Source of the DNA: Yponomeuta sedellus
Lineage: Eukaryota; Arthropoda; Insecta; Lepidoptera; Yponomeutidae
Length of the DNA stretch: 64,000 nt
Reading direction: 5' to 3'
Assembly (NCBI GenBank): GCA_934045075.1
Contig: OW203738.1
Location: forward strand, 8,044,868 to 8,108,867
Part shown: positions 20,693 through 33,735 of the stretch, piece after piece
Layout: each line of letters starts with the position of its first letter
Numbering within the stretch: the first letter of the stretch is position 1
Translations under genes and position numbers: made by a program
The notes under the pieces: generated by a model
Told to the model about the DNA's origin: nothing
What the model saw: the letters and a program-made list of their open reading frames with translations, nothing else
Databases searched by the model: none

Positions 20693-20822
20693 CACTGTCT
20701 TACAATCCTCCACCAACCCAGACTTGGTCGCCGTGGTGGAGTATGACCTAACGTTTCTGGGTGCAGGAAGAGACCCGTGCTCCAGCAGTGAGGATATACA
20801 AAGGGTTGATATGATGCATAGC
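20693..20822 (+). repeat. 5S-derived SINE, right half
   Basis: Continues from 14345. It begins with the duplicated CACTGTCTTACAATCCT, then CCACCAACCCAGACTTGG and the usual end ACAAAGGGTTGATATGAT. Confidence 0.85.
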
Positions 20823-20865
20823 TTCCAGGTTGGATGCTAAACCAACACCAACATTCGGTTTTAAA

Positions 20866-21005
20866 AGTTATTAGACCTAGTTGACTTCGACGCTATCTAT
20901 AATGGTTTAGTCAACTAGTTTAGTCAGCTAGCTAACAGCTAGCCAACAGCTAGTTGACTAAACCAAAGTTTAGTCAACTAGCTGTTAGCCCCGCGGTGTT
21001 ACCCG
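20866..21005. repeat. cluster of short palindromes
   Basis: TAGTCAACTAG and its complement CTAGTTGACTA occur repeatedly with CTAGCTAACAGCTAG between them, so several alternative stems can form across about 100 bp. A small stem (CCGCGGTGTTACCCGCGG) follows. It may be the core of a foldback element; no ends were found. Confidence 0.55.
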
Positions 21006-21009
21006 CGGT

Positions 21010-21125
21010 CTATTGATTTTTCTGCGGGAAAATATTTTCCGCATACCAATTTTGATTCAATTCTCTCCAGCCGTTTAGACGTGAAGAAGTAACAAACATT
21101 CGCCTTTATAATATTAGTGTGGGTG
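21010..21125 (+). repeat. LINE-like 3' end fragment
   Basis: TCTGCGGGAAAATATTTTCC, CAATTCTCTCCAGCCGTTTA and TTCGCCTTTATAATATTAGT form a common LINE/Helitron-type terminal block in moths. Assignment to a clade is not possible by eye. Confidence 0.4.
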
Positions 21126-21610
21126 TGATGTGATTGTATGTATTCGCTTGAATGCGTTCACTTTTTAAAGCATTTCGTGTTTACGGCCTTATAAAGACAC
21201 GATCGACCAAAACACACCTGGAGTCGCTTTATTTAATCTGTGGTTACCTCTTTTCGTCGCCATGTTAGAAGCGAATTCGACGCAACAAACGTGAAGCATT
21301 CTGCTTGCAAGGGAAGCGAATTTGGCGCAATAACGTGAAGCATTCTTCTAGCAAAGGCAGCGTAGGGGCAAAGCCCGCAACCCTGGTGTAAACAGGCCAT
21401 ACCGCCACTCAACTCATCCACTCCTGGTGGAAGCACCTCACGGAATAAATATAACTTTCCTTTCACCTACATTATTAGATTTGCATGCGCTAGTCCGCCG
21501 TGAATACAAAATGAGCCGCGAATTTGGAAGAGCGTCTAAATTACTCCAACAACTACGGAATAGTTTTATTGGGTGACCACGTAGAGAAAATACAAATATG
21601 TATTTTTTTG
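21126..21610. other. intergenic, no gene seen
   Basis: An internal near-duplication around 21278-21345 (GAAGCGAATT..GCGCAA..AACGTGAAGCATTCT twice) is the only structure. No repeat match elsewhere. Confidence 0.4.
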
Positions 21611-21611
21611 T

Positions 21612-21910
21612 AGTCTATATACATCCCACTGTAGAGCACAGGCCTTTTCTAAGAGAGTGAGAGAGAATAAGCCTAATTACCACGCGTGGCCACTGCGCAA
21701 TGGCAATTTCAAGCAACCTTTTGAACTGTATCATTTTAGTATAGACTAGTGATATAACTCCCCTAAGTAAAGCTCTCTAAGGCAACTAAAGCTAGAAATT
21801 TTGCACGGGCAAGCAAGCACGAAGAGAGATTATGCCTAATTACCACGAGGCATGCCTAATTACCTTAGACACTGAGGTTACCTCACGATGTTTTCCTTCA
21901 CAGCTACAAT
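21612..21910 (+). repeat. lepidopteran SINE body fragment (family B)
   Basis: CATCCCACTGTAGAGCACAGGCC, then CACGCGTGGCC, then a partial internal repeat of AATTACCACG, then TCACGATGTTTTCCTTCACA. An inserted stretch of about 100 bp (21735-21835) separates the usual blocks. Confidence 0.6.
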
Positions 21911-21921
21911 TTTTTTTTATT

Positions 21922-22100
21922 AGCCGTTGTAGCGGAGCGGTAGGTTGCCGGCTTTACATTCGGGAGGTCGTGGGTTAGAACCCCGAGCACGTGTCTATGG
22001 CTTTGTTTTCTAAGTTGCAAAGGTTTGAGAAGATGTGGTAGCAATACTACTCAGAAACTGTGAAGGGTAACGTCGTGAGACACTTGAGTGTGTTCACATA
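21922..22100 (+). repeat. tRNA-derived SINE (family C), plus strand
   Basis: The head AGCCGTTGTAGCGGAGCGGT has a B box GTGGGTTAGAACCCCG in which GTTCGA is changed to GTTAGA. The body TTTGTTTTCTAAGTTGCA... matches the 32.7-33.2-kb copies. Confidence 0.65.
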
Positions 22101-22249
22101 CCCCGGCGTTTAAAATTCCCAGTTCGCAGTAAGCGCGTGGTAAATAATACCTAACTCCCTCTAGATAAGGCCACTGCTCTACGTGTATAAGCTACATAGA
22201 AAAATGTTTGGACACCATTGCATTACATTTCATTAGAATACAATTACTA

Positions 22250-22345
22250 TGGTGTCCTGTCTCTTGAACTAGACGGAGACCTGTATCTCAGAAGCCAGTA
22301 GTGTCCCGAAAAGTATGAAAGATATTCTGTGCGATGCGAGTGATA
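22250..22345. repeat. dispersed repeat fragment (family I)
   Basis: TCTTGAACTAGACGGAGACCTGTATCTCAG is matched by 39613-39700 and, weakly, by 60085-60125. Confidence 0.5.
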
Positions 22346-22489
22346 AATATAAAAGAAAGTGAATGCGAAGCTTTTACTTAGAATGTTTTTGTTTTCTAAT
22401 TCAGACAATACTCTGCAGTAGACTATGATGCGAGATACGGATTCCCAGTGCCCGCATGTACCTACAACTATGTTTGTTTTTAAATTTAC

Positions 22490-22740
22490 GTACATTTGTA
22501 GTAGCAATGCCACACTCTAACTGTGAAGGACAACATCGTGAGGAAACCCCCGGCTTGGTTGGCTCCGCACGTTTTGTCTTGTCTTTTCTGTGGGCTAGGC
22601 AGACTAAGTTGCCAGGATAGTGTAGGTGCTGAGCAAGCCAATCCCAGTCTAAAACAATGTCCCAGGCACTGCTGCGTGGAAGTGGACCCTTTACCCATTT
22701 AGTGTGAGTGAAAGTAAAGATGCCACAGGACGTTGAATAA
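22490..22740 (+). repeat. dispersed repeat (family J), copy 1
   Basis: GTGAGGAAACCCCCGGCTTG, CTGTGGGCTAGGCAGACTAA, AAACAATGTCCCAGGCACTG and GTGAGTGAAAG occur in order. Copies with the same order are at 24650-24865 and 60500-60662. The 119-aa and 70-aa ORFs here are not genes. Confidence 0.6.
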
Positions 22741-22754
22741 ATCATCTCATTCGG

Positions 22755-23068
22755 TATCAACCCTTGTATGTCCCCACTGCTGAGGCACGGGTCTCTTCCT
22801 GCATCGCAGGAAGGTTAGGCCTTACTCCACCACGGGGGCCAAGTCCGTGTTGGTGGAGGTTTGTAACACAGTGGCGGGCCTTACTGCCAGAAGTTATCAA
22901 GCCGGCAATAAGGCCTGTGACATGGCTTAACGACTGCCATTATATGACAGCCGGCACCAACGGCTTAGCGTGCCTTGTGAAGCACGGAAGCGCTCGGAAA
23001 AATGCCACTAGCGGTAGCCACGGGACGCTCACCCATCCCGTACCTGACCGCGCCTGTTGTTGCTTAAC
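22755..23068 (-). repeat. 5S-derived SINE, minus strand
   Basis: Read on the minus strand it has a head with GGCGCGGTCAGGTACGGGAT and ACGCGTCCCGTGGCTACCGC, and the full body to GGACATACAAGGGTTGATAC. The extreme 5' part of the 5S-like head is missing. Confidence 0.85.
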
Positions 23069-23369
23069 CAGCTTGCTTACTTAAAAGCATATAATTACTT
23101 AGATCCAAATGCCAAAGTTTTGCTGTAGAGAAACTCTATGATACTCGAAATAAAGGCCAGTATTCGATAGAAAGATGAAAGTACCTCGTGGTGTCACTTT
23201 TGAATTTTTTCACATTAAAGCTTTTGGGTTCAAACCGGCCATGTCCACCGTATTCACGGGGACCCATCGCCACCTAAAACGCGTAGGCACATAATGCCCG
23301 ATCCATCAAAAGCGAAAAACACCGCTGGCAGCAATGTAATTACGTAATGTTGGGCATGACAGCAGTATG
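23069..23369. other. intergenic, no gene seen
   Basis: No repeat match and no credible exon. Confidence 0.35.
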
Positions 23370-23610
23370 CTAACACATCAGCGCTGCAGCGCCCGGTATT
23401 TTTTAAAACGCCCGCGCCCGTACAAATTGAAATTCATTTGTGCGCCGCGGCCGCTCCATCGGAGAGCGCGTTAAGGAAAATTAACGACCCGTATATGAAT
23501 TAACACCCACATGCACACCCTGTGTATTTGTCGAGGACCGCCGCAGGCTGGCCAGCGGGGCCCCGCGATCGATAGCCTAGCAATCCGCTCCGATCCGGAA
23601 AAATCTGGAT
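23370..23610. other. unique GC-rich island
   Basis: CpG-rich stretch (GCGCCCGGTATT..., GCCGCGGCCGCTCC, GGGGCCCCGCGATCGATAGC) in AT-rich surroundings, with no TE match in the window and no long ORF. It may be regulatory or an exon of an unseen transcript; not decidable here. Confidence 0.4.
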
Positions 23611-24220
23611 TGACACGTCGACAACCATTTGTAGAGTGGGTGCAACTATTGTGTTAAAGGGGATGGTTGGAATTCGTTAGTGAATTAGTCAGACCTCAGT
23701 AAGCCCAAGACATTAAGGAACACAAATGGCGTTGGCTGAGACATACCCGATCACCGCTTTCCGAAGGTGGCTTTCGACTGGAAACCCGCCGGAGGCTCTC
23801 GACGACCCGGAAGACCGTCCCAGACGTGGAAGAGACCCGTTCTCTCTGAGACGAAGGAGTAACTTGGCTGGAGCTACCATCCCTAGCCATGAACAGAGAT
23901 AAATAGAAAGCCCCTGTGTCAGCCCTAGATACCACGTAGGAGTAGAGTGACGAAAGCAGAAAAAGAATAAGTGAATTAGTGGCCAGCTACACTGATGCGT
24001 TGTTCGTTGAGGTCTAAGATACAACGTATATCATTAGTTTAGAGAGACATCTACTATTAGTCCTTGTGTTACATAATTTTCCACTCGGTTTAAGTATTTA
24101 GGTTACTACAAAGTCGAAATATCTATATATTTTGTTTGAAATAATGAACGTAGCCGCAAAATTATATTGTAAGGAATTTATTTTCAGCATTTTAATGAAT
24201 AAAAAATACTGAATTACTAT
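23611..24220. other. intergenic, no gene seen
   Basis: Two overlapping minus ORFs (23696-24024) have no recognisable domain. Confidence 0.35.
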
Positions 24221-24224
24221 TTTA

Positions 24225-24336
24225 GTAGTAGAAATTGCTTTCAGCAATAAGGCCGCCAATTGTACTTTGTATCTTTACATGTTTATAATATGTGCTCTGG
24301 TGTACAGTAAAGAATATTCTTATCTTATCTTACACT
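24225..24336 (+). repeat. 3'-end repeat 'AATAAGGCCGCC' (family K), copy 1
   Basis: GCTTTCAGCAATAAGGCCGCC, TTGTACTTTGTATCTTTACA and an end AGTAAAGAATATTCTTATCT. Copies at 26775-26862, 37765-37900 and 52810-52940, with a minus-strand copy at 63119-63265. In the 37.8-kb and 52.8-kb copies the tail becomes a TATC repeat. Confidence 0.65.
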
Positions 24337-24357
24337 TACTTAATAATAAATAATAAC

Positions 24358-24535
24358 TTCCACACAACACAATCACTTATCCTGGTCCCAAACTAGGATG
24401 GTAATGACAAGGACATCATAAACATGGAAACACATCCAGACTGAGGTCATTTGTACTAACTTAGTACGGCGGTCTTCAGTGAATCGAACCCGACCTTTCA
24501 GTAGTCAAGCGTGCTTACCACTAAACTAAGTTTCC
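24358..24535 (-). repeat. tRNA-derived SINE (family H), minus strand
   Basis: Matches 11780-11965 (TTATCCTGGTCCCAAACTAG, GACTGAGGTCA). The right side has a tRNA-like block with ATCGAACCCGACCTTTCAGT. Confidence 0.6.
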
Positions 24536-24649
24536 TTTTGGACTGATTTCCTAATCTAAAAACAACACCTGTATCAAGTATCAATACTTATAACATTGAC
24601 CTCTACATTTACGTAATGAGATGATTTATACAGCGTCCAGTGTCATCTT

Positions 24650-24865
24650 CACTCACACTAGATGGGCGGAAGGACCAGTTGCAATACCACACGCTAATTG
24701 TAAAGGAAAACATCGTAAGGAAACCCGCGGCTTGGTTGGCTCCACACGTAGTGACTAGTCTTTCCTGTGGGCTCGGCCGACTAAGTTGTCAGGACGGTAT
24801 AAGCAAGCCTACACCATATAAAACCATTTCCCAGGCACTGCAGCATCCGAGTTGTTCCCTTCACA
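24650..24865 (+). repeat. dispersed repeat (family J), copy 2
   Basis: AAACATCGTAAGGAAACCCG, CCTGTGGGCTCGGCCGACTA and CCCAGGCACTGCAGCATCCG repeat the blocks seen at 22490-22740. Confidence 0.6.
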
Positions 24866-25430
24866 ACACTTAACAAAAATTATAAAGCTATTGACATGCC
24901 TATATTCATAACCAAGAAATGTCTTCACCGAAATATAGGGGCTCAAATCGACTCCTACCAAGTAATCGTATAATCTCCTGAATCTCTTCCCCAAATAGCT
25001 CGGAATCATGTAGACGCATTACTAACTAATACAGTCCGGATTAAGGGCGACTTTGTCTTACTCGCAGCTCAGGGAAAGAATTTCCTTAATCCGGGAAAGT
25101 ATTTTCCCTCTCGTTTCTCTAAGCCGATCATCCCTATCTAATGGCAATTAGCTGCTGTTTAATTTACGCATGTTTTTGCTTTGAATCGGTGTAATCCCCA
25201 TAAAAAAGTTATTCACAGTTCAAGGGGGATTAAGGCCAGTCACTGGATAAGTAAGTAAATAGATAATTACTTCTATGAATCTTCTACGAACCTGGTTGAA
25301 AGAGTCATCAGACATACCTCTTATCTATGGACAGCTCAACAGCGTAAGACGATTTTGGACGATCCATTGGAAACAATATTTTTTTCGTCCATCCGATTTA
25401 TATGTTCAAAACTTTGGTCTTAGCATCTAC
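24866..25430. other. intergenic, no gene seen
   Basis: No recognised repeat or exon. Confidence 0.35.
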
Positions 25431-25435
25431 GGAAT

Positions 25436-25695
25436 GAGATGAAGCGACTGATTGGAATCAATCACTTGTGTTACGCAACAACAGGTGCGAGCAGGATGGG
25501 TGACCGTCCCGTGACTACGGCTACGACATTTTTTCCGAGCGCTTCCGTGCTTCGCAAGGCACTTTAAGCCGTTGGTGCCAGCTGTGATAAAATCGCAGTC
25601 GTTATGTTATGTCAGAGGCCTTATGGTCGGCTTCAGAGCTCCTGACAGCAAGTCTCGCCACTGTCTTACTATCCCCCACCAACCCAGACTGAGCG
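25436..25695 (+). repeat. 5S-derived SINE, diverged copy
   Basis: Head blocks TGTGTTACGCAACAACAGG and GGATGGGTGACCGTCCCGTG are present but the first ~20 bp have collapsed. The copy stops at CCACCAACCCAGACT and lacks the usual 3' end. Confidence 0.8.
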
Positions 25696-25975
25696 ACTTG
25701 ATTGGAGAGCCAATCAAGTCGCGTGTCTCCTCACGATATGTGTCCAAGCCGACATAGTATTCCATTACCTTCTCTTCCGCCAGTTTTCTCTTTATGGACT
25801 TTTCATCAAAATTTTCCGAGTGAACTTGTTAATAGTTACATATTGAACTGGTCTAATAGCGGTTACTTATTAAGTAAACGTTCGTAGTTTTGGTAATTAT
25901 CGTAACGTTACTAACGTTACAATAACTGTATCGTTACCGAATCGTAGACAATTGAGGTAATTACGTTTAATCTGA
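25696..25975. other. intergenic, no gene seen
   Basis: A short palindromic stretch (CGTAACGTTACTAACGTTACAA, 25900-25921) is the only feature. Confidence 0.35.
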
Positions 25976-25977
25976 TT

Positions 25978-26165
25978 TTTTTAAATTCAACCCCTAAAGG
26001 TCGCCAAAATTTGTATGGGAGGTATAAAGAATGTTGTCTAATTTTCTTGAAACTTAAAATAAATACTCTTCAACACAATTGATTGAACACGTGTTTCGTA
26101 ATTTTTCTAAATTTAACCCTCAAGGGAGTGAACGGGGTTGCAAAAAAAGTCCACGCGCTAATATA
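25978..26165 (+). repeat. probable LINE fragment (low confidence)
   Basis: AACCCCTAAAGGTCGCC followed by AATTTAACCCTCAAGGGAGT resembles non-coding LINE/Helitron ends common in moths. No second copy in the window. Confidence 0.3.
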
Positions 26166-26770
26166 TAATGGAAACTAGTCTAATATGTAATGGTGATTAA
26201 ACCCGTTAAATATTTATATTTACTCTGTGTAAGCTTCGCGTTGTTAAGAAATACTAAGTTGTTATTAGTTATCCTAATGTGTCGGTCCTGTCATAATAAT
26301 CTTTCATCTTTTCATCTTTTTTTAAGATATATCTCGTACTTTTAAGCGTTGCGTTAATTTCTCACCCCAAAGATGCCGTTGCTTTTCTTAACACAATTAT
26401 GCGCTTTTTGCATAACAACAGACCGTTTGACTCGCAATATTTACATGTAACTGTTAACTTGCGCAGACGCACAACGGTGCGCGTCGTAAACGCCCTTAAC
26501 TGTTTTGGGATCTACTTTTTACCGATTGTAGAGCAGCGCTCTAAAGAGATACCGCTGCTTTTACCCAAAACAAATAAAGACATTTTAATACTGCACTTGA
26601 CAATGACATGAAAAAAACCGTTCCGTTCCGTGCCAAAAAAGTGCAAATTTTACTGCAGTTGTAAAGAAAGATAGAGATAAAGAAAATATTTATTTCGGGT
26701 ACACAATTATTTACAGCAAAAATAACATAATTACGTTTTTTTACTTTTAAAGAAGCACACCGTCGTAAGG
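26166..26770. other. unique intergenic DNA
   Basis: Unassigned. A 70-aa ORF at 26399-26611 has no known domain. Confidence 0.35.
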
Positions 26771-26774
26771 TTGT

Positions 26775-26862
26775 CTGGAAGAAATTGCTTTTAGCAATAA
26801 GGCCGCCAATTGTACTTTGTATCTTTACATGTTTTATAATAATTATGTGCTCTGGTGTACAC
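26775..26862 (+). repeat. family K 3' end, copy 2 (truncated)
   Basis: GCTTTTAGCAATAAGGCCGCC to TGTGCTCTGGTGTACAC. The terminal AATAAAGAATATTC block is absent here but occurs alone at 27238-27262. Confidence 0.6.
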
Positions 26863-27293
26863 TCGCGGTCCGAAAATGTTTACCACCTTAAGGTTGGTAA
26901 TTGCATGCACAAATTTATGCCACATGGTCGATGATATTATGTGATTTGATTGGGCATAGAGCATAGATTAGGCATAGAGCATAGAAGAAGCAATAGAGAT
27001 TTACCCAAGCGAGGTTGCCATGGTTTTACAATCAATTTCTATTATTTCAATCCTAGTATTTTTGATAAATGTCATTGTAAAAAATTCAATTGTGTCAACT
27101 TTTTTCTTTTGTTTAGAATTTATGCTATACCTATTAAAAAGTAATACGTACCTAGATATAGCATTTTAGACTTTACTGCACACAGTATGCTAAAGAATGT
27201 AATTTAAAAACTGATAAACATTTTTAGACCGCGACCGTACAATAAAGAATATTCTTATCTTAACACATTTTTGCATACTTACCTGACTTGGTT

Positions 27294-30021
<2,728 letters not shown>

Positions 30022-30028
<7 letters not shown>

Positions 30029-30365
30029 GCATCAACCCACTGCTGGGCATAGGCCTCCTTTTTACTGCGCCATTTCTCACAGTCCTGTGCTAATCTGATC
30101 CATCTCTGACCCGCAACCCTCACGATGTCGTCTGACCATCGTATCGGTGGTCTGCCTACCAATCTCCTTCCCTCCCTTGGCCACCACTCCAATACTGCAC
30201 TGGTCCACTGGCCGTCTTCCCTTCTAGCCAAGTGTCCCGCCCATCTCCACTTTAACTCTGTGTTCCGCTTACCAACGTCTTCGACCTTGGTTCTCCGACG
30301 AATTTCTACGTTGGCTACATGGTCCACAAGCGATATGCCCAGCATGGCATGCTCCATCGCTTTTT
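30022..30365 (-). pseudogene. RTE-type LINE, C-terminal end of the ORF (5' truncated)
   Basis: The 111-aa reading frame ends in AYAQQWVDAG-stop and contains ELKWRWAGHLARR, VLEWWPREG and VGRPPIRWSDDIVRVAG. This is the conserved C-terminal region of RTE-type reverse transcriptases in insects. The endonuclease and RT core are missing; homology ends near 30365. The stop codon (30022-30024) falls in the 15-bp duplication made by the later insertion at 29140. Downstream of the stop the original sequence read TTATAGATAGATAG..., i.e. straight into the tetranucleotide array. Confidence 0.88.
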
Positions 30366-31118
30366 AGTTGATTAAGTTAAGCTATAAGATTCAGCTGAAT
30401 GTAATCTGGAGCGGTATCCAAAGAGTGTTGATTTTCACCTATCTCTATGGTGTTATAGATAGTTATAAGTACTTAGGTGGCTTTACAGGTAGAGTATAGG
30501 GTCAGGCGATTAACCTTAACAAATTACTTTGACTTGGAATGGAGGTATTTGGGCCCCGTTGGCGGAGGACGTGGAATGCGCCTTACAATTTATTGAAACA
30601 TGAACTTATTGAAAATAAAATAAGATTACCCAAGAGAGTCCCTTTGTCCCGTGAATCAAAGGCACACTTGAAGCAATTGTGAAGTGATTGATTGAGCGTG
30701 TATTGCTTCTATACAGAATTTCACGTCGTCGAATACAGTCGTAAATAAAATTAAAAACTGATTTCAAAACACTACCGCACTAAAACATAGAAATGGATAG
30801 ATATTTTTTTATTGTACACGGAAATCAAAGTAACAGAAATTATATGAAAATAAAGCACAATTAGACGCCTTTGTACTAAAATAATTGAAACGAACCGAAA
30901 CGAAATGTCAAGAAGAGTCGATATAGGACGTCAATAAATAAATAATTGCTCTATTAAATGGACTCACCAATATTGCAATTTATTTCAGAAAAGCGTAAAA
31001 ATATTAAGGTACACTATTTGTTTTTGCTTGTGTAGTTTGCAAGCCGAATATCGCAAGTCGTCTGAATATAGCCTCTTGAAATAAATATACCCTATTCATC
31101 CCTTCAAAATAAAGTCCA
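30366..31118. other. intergenic, no gene seen
   Basis: AT-rich; no repeat or exon recognised. Confidence 0.4.
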
Positions 31119-31345
31119 CCTGCCTCGTTGATCTAGTGGTATTACGTCTGATTAACATGCCGAGGGCCGTAGGTTCGACTGCCACTAGGGACCGCCGTAC
31201 TGAGGATATGTGTACAATTATGTGTTGGGCACATATTCTTCGTCTGGGTGTATTTCCATGTAAGCATTTGTATTTGCCTGGTTATCACAGCTTAGGGTAT
31301 CGTAGTTTGGGGAAGGCAAGTGATGGGGGAAATTATTATTATTCC
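31119..31345 (+). repeat. tRNA-derived SINE (family H related), plus strand
   Basis: The head CCTCGTTGATCTAGTGGTAT with B box TAGGTTCGACTGCCAC is followed by a body and an ATT-repeat tail (31332-31345). It resembles a tRNA-Asp/Glu-type head; no functional tRNA is claimed. Confidence 0.65.
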
Positions 31346-32200
31346 AAACTCCCTCTGTGTGACGCCCCCAAGAACCTCTACTATAATCCAAAACTTAATC
31401 TCGACAACTACGTTAAAACCAAATCGAAGGAAGCATGAGATGTTAACCCTATCCTGCATACACGATGGGTGTATTAGAGTGCGTGGTAACTTTTTGTTGG
31501 ATTGTTGCTCTTATTGCTAACAGAATACAGAATCAGTAATACGAGTAGGCAGAATTTCTGAAACACTTCAATTGAAGTTTGTGTTTTACTCACTATTGTA
31601 CAATCGAAAGACGTACAACGAAAGTACAATCTATGGAAATTCGTAAAGTTTAAAGTTTACATATTTATTCATTAATTTATAATAAACTAGTTACGCTAAT
31701 GTACTCTGTTGAATCGTTTGATTCTTACGCCATTCCCGTTAATATTTGTATTTTAATTCTTTATTGCACTAATTAAATGAGTCAATATAAAATGGCGTGC
31801 TTCGATCCACACAATATTGAAATATTAGCAAGTGTAGTCCACTACGCAAGTAAGTTTTTCTAAATATCATGGTTGCAATAATTTTATTAAATTTGTGAAA
31901 CGTGTGATTGACCTGGAAATCATACTAGATAAAATAATGTCCATTTAATTTGAAGAGTTGTGTAATTAGTATAAAAATAATTTTATTACTATTTATCAAT
32001 TTTATTCAAAAACTAGCTTAAAATTAAACACATTTAATTCTACTAGCTTAGTGAGGCAAAAGGGAACGAATCAGCTGATGCTATCACTGTTTTTAAGGTG
32101 CTTCTAGCGTTGATTTTCAGTCATTTAACAAGTAGCTCAATTCCTTAAACAGCACCAATGCAAAGGGAAGAGAACGATAAATGTACATTAAAATGAAATA
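31346..32200. other. intergenic, no gene seen
   Basis: Very AT-rich; nothing supportable. Confidence 0.4.
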
Positions 32201-32203
32201 AAC

Positions 32204-32568
32204 GAAGCGCTCGTGGCCTAGTCGAACAGAGTGATTAGAATCAATCACTTGAGTAAAGCAACAACAGACACCGTCAAGTGCAGGATGTGTGACCGTCCCG
32301 ACACTACCGCTAGTGGCATTTTTCCGAGCGCTTCGTGCTTCGCAAGGCACGCTAAGCCATTGGTGCCGGCTGTCATGTAATGGCAGTCGTTAAGCCAAGT
32401 CAGTGGCCGGCGGGCGGCTTGATAACTTCTGGCAGTAAGGCCCGCCACTGTCTTATAATCCTCCACCAACACTGACTTGGCCCCTGTGGTAGAGTCTGGC
32501 CTAACCTTCCTGCAATGCAGAAAAAGACCCGTACCTAGCAGTGGGGACATATAAGGTCGATATCGACA
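32204..32568 (+). repeat. 5S-derived SINE, full length
   Basis: Complete head (GAAGCGCTCGTGGCCTAGTC, GAGTAAAGCAACAACAGACA, GGATGTGTGACCGTCCCG), body, and 3' end ATATAAGGTCGATATCGAC. Slightly diverged in the C-box-like region (GTGTGACC for GGGTGACC). Confidence 0.88.
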
Positions 32569-32704
32569 TTAATATAAAATGTAAGTAAACATACACCCAG
32601 AACAAGATGCGAGTGCAACGGTCTCCAGGAATGAAACACACGACATCACGCTTGATTCTTAAAACGATAACACGTTTTGAGAATAAAAGGTGTTATCGCT
32701 AGGC

Positions 32705-33226
32705 CAGGAGCGTTGGTAGCGGAGCGGCACCGGCTTTTCAATCGGGAGGTCGAGAGTTCGAATCCCGTGGGTAGTTAGTTAGTTAGACCTGAAATTTCCG
32801 CACTTAACCTCATAGTTGGGCCATTGTACGTAGCAAGCGCTGAGGTACGATAACACCTCAGACACTAGGGTTTCCTTACGATGTTTTCCTTCACCGTCAA
32901 TTAGTAGTATTGCTACTATAATTTCACTAATGTACATAACTTAGAAAACAAAGTCATTGGTACATGCCGGGGTTCGAACCCACGACCTCCCGATTGAGAA
33001 GCCGGCGTTCTACACCGCTCCGCTACCACCGCTCTATCCCGTGGGTATGTACAACAAAGTCATCGGTACCAATGACTTTGTTTTCTAAATTATGTACATT
33101 TGCGAACTAATAGTAGCAATATCACCCGCTAACAGTAAAGGAAAACACCGTGCGCAAACTCTAGTGTCCGAAGAGTAAACATACCTTAGTGCCCAGCTAG
33201 GAGGCTAAGTGTGGAAAACTCAGGTC
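32705..33226 (+). repeat. tRNA-derived SINE (family C), host copy, interrupted
   Basis: The head at 32705-32773 (GTTGGTAGCGGAGCGGCACC; B box GAGTTCGAATCCCG) is interrupted by a minus-strand SINE of the same family. It resumes at 33048 with TGTACAACAAAGTCATCGG and ends near AGGTCTAACAAACTTAC (33226). Confidence 0.8.
32774..33035 (-). repeat. tRNA-derived SINE (family C), nested minus-strand insertion with 12-bp TSD
   Basis: A complete copy read on the minus strand: head AGCGGTGGTAGCGGAGCGGT, B box GTGGGTTCGAACCCCGG, body, and an AACT-repeat tail. ATCCCGTGGGTA is duplicated on both sides (32762-32773 and 33036-33047). Confidence 0.85.
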
Positions 33227-33645
33227 TAACAAACTTACTACCGCTAGGGCATCGAGGCAGCCTTCTGTCCCCACTTGGGTGCAAACCCCAAAGCCGGGAC
33301 CCCAGCGTAAATCATAACAAACATCTTGCCCGTCGGCTGGTCCTCGGCGACCGAGCCAGAGACGCTAATTGGTCACCGGGCGTGGAAATTGGACCGCTGT
33401 ACTTGCTTCCGTGAGTTAACGACTCGCCGCCCAGTGGATGGACGCCGAAACCTATTTAGCCGTGTGCAATTTGCGTGCGGGAGGGTTAGGCCTTCTCCCA
33501 TTGCGACGTTATTGGCGTAGGGTGCCCGGCGATAACGCCAGTGTGCCCGGCCGCGAGTGTAACCTGCTCAGACTGTTGTTGCTGGATGGAAGGAGAGAAT
33601 TCTTCATAATACAGGTGTACGTACAGTTAAAAGAAGTCATTGGGC
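33227..33645. other. GC-rich segment of unknown nature
   Basis: GC-rich with three short overlapping plus ORFs (67, 64 and 71 aa). It contains CTGTCCCCACTTGGGTGCAA. It could be a worn LINE fragment or an exon; no motif allows a decision. Confidence 0.3.
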
Positions 33646-33654
33646 TGTTTTAAA

Positions 33655-33735
33655 AAACCTATTAATTGGGCTGGTTTCTGAATTGAGAATTACACTAAGT
33701 AAATAATTAAGTAACGTTCTGTCAAGCTCTTTTCT
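33655..33735 (+). repeat. short dispersed repeat
   Basis: GCTGGTTTCTGAATTGAGAA and TTAAGTAACGTTCTGTCA recur at 61622-61690. Confidence 0.5.

Larger units (their letters stand above)
14329..20709 (-). mobile_element. full-length R1-clade non-LTR retrotransposon with 17-bp TSD
   Basis: A 6,347-bp element (14346-20692) on the minus strand, flanked by CACTGTCTTACAATCCT at 14329-14345 and 20693-20709. On its own strand it has a 480-bp GC-rich 5' UTR, ORF1 (20212-17837), ORF2 (17833-14678), a ~310-bp 3' UTR and a short A tail (the T run at 14346-14363). ORF layout, three zinc knuckles in ORF1, an APE-type endonuclease and a C-terminal CX2CX8HX4C motif fit the R1 clade. Both ORFs are open, so the copy is young. 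It is far more GC-rich than its surroundings. It lies in the body of a SINE, not in 28S rDNA or telomeric TTAGG, so it is not a canonical R1, TRAS or SART insertion. Confidence 0.92.
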
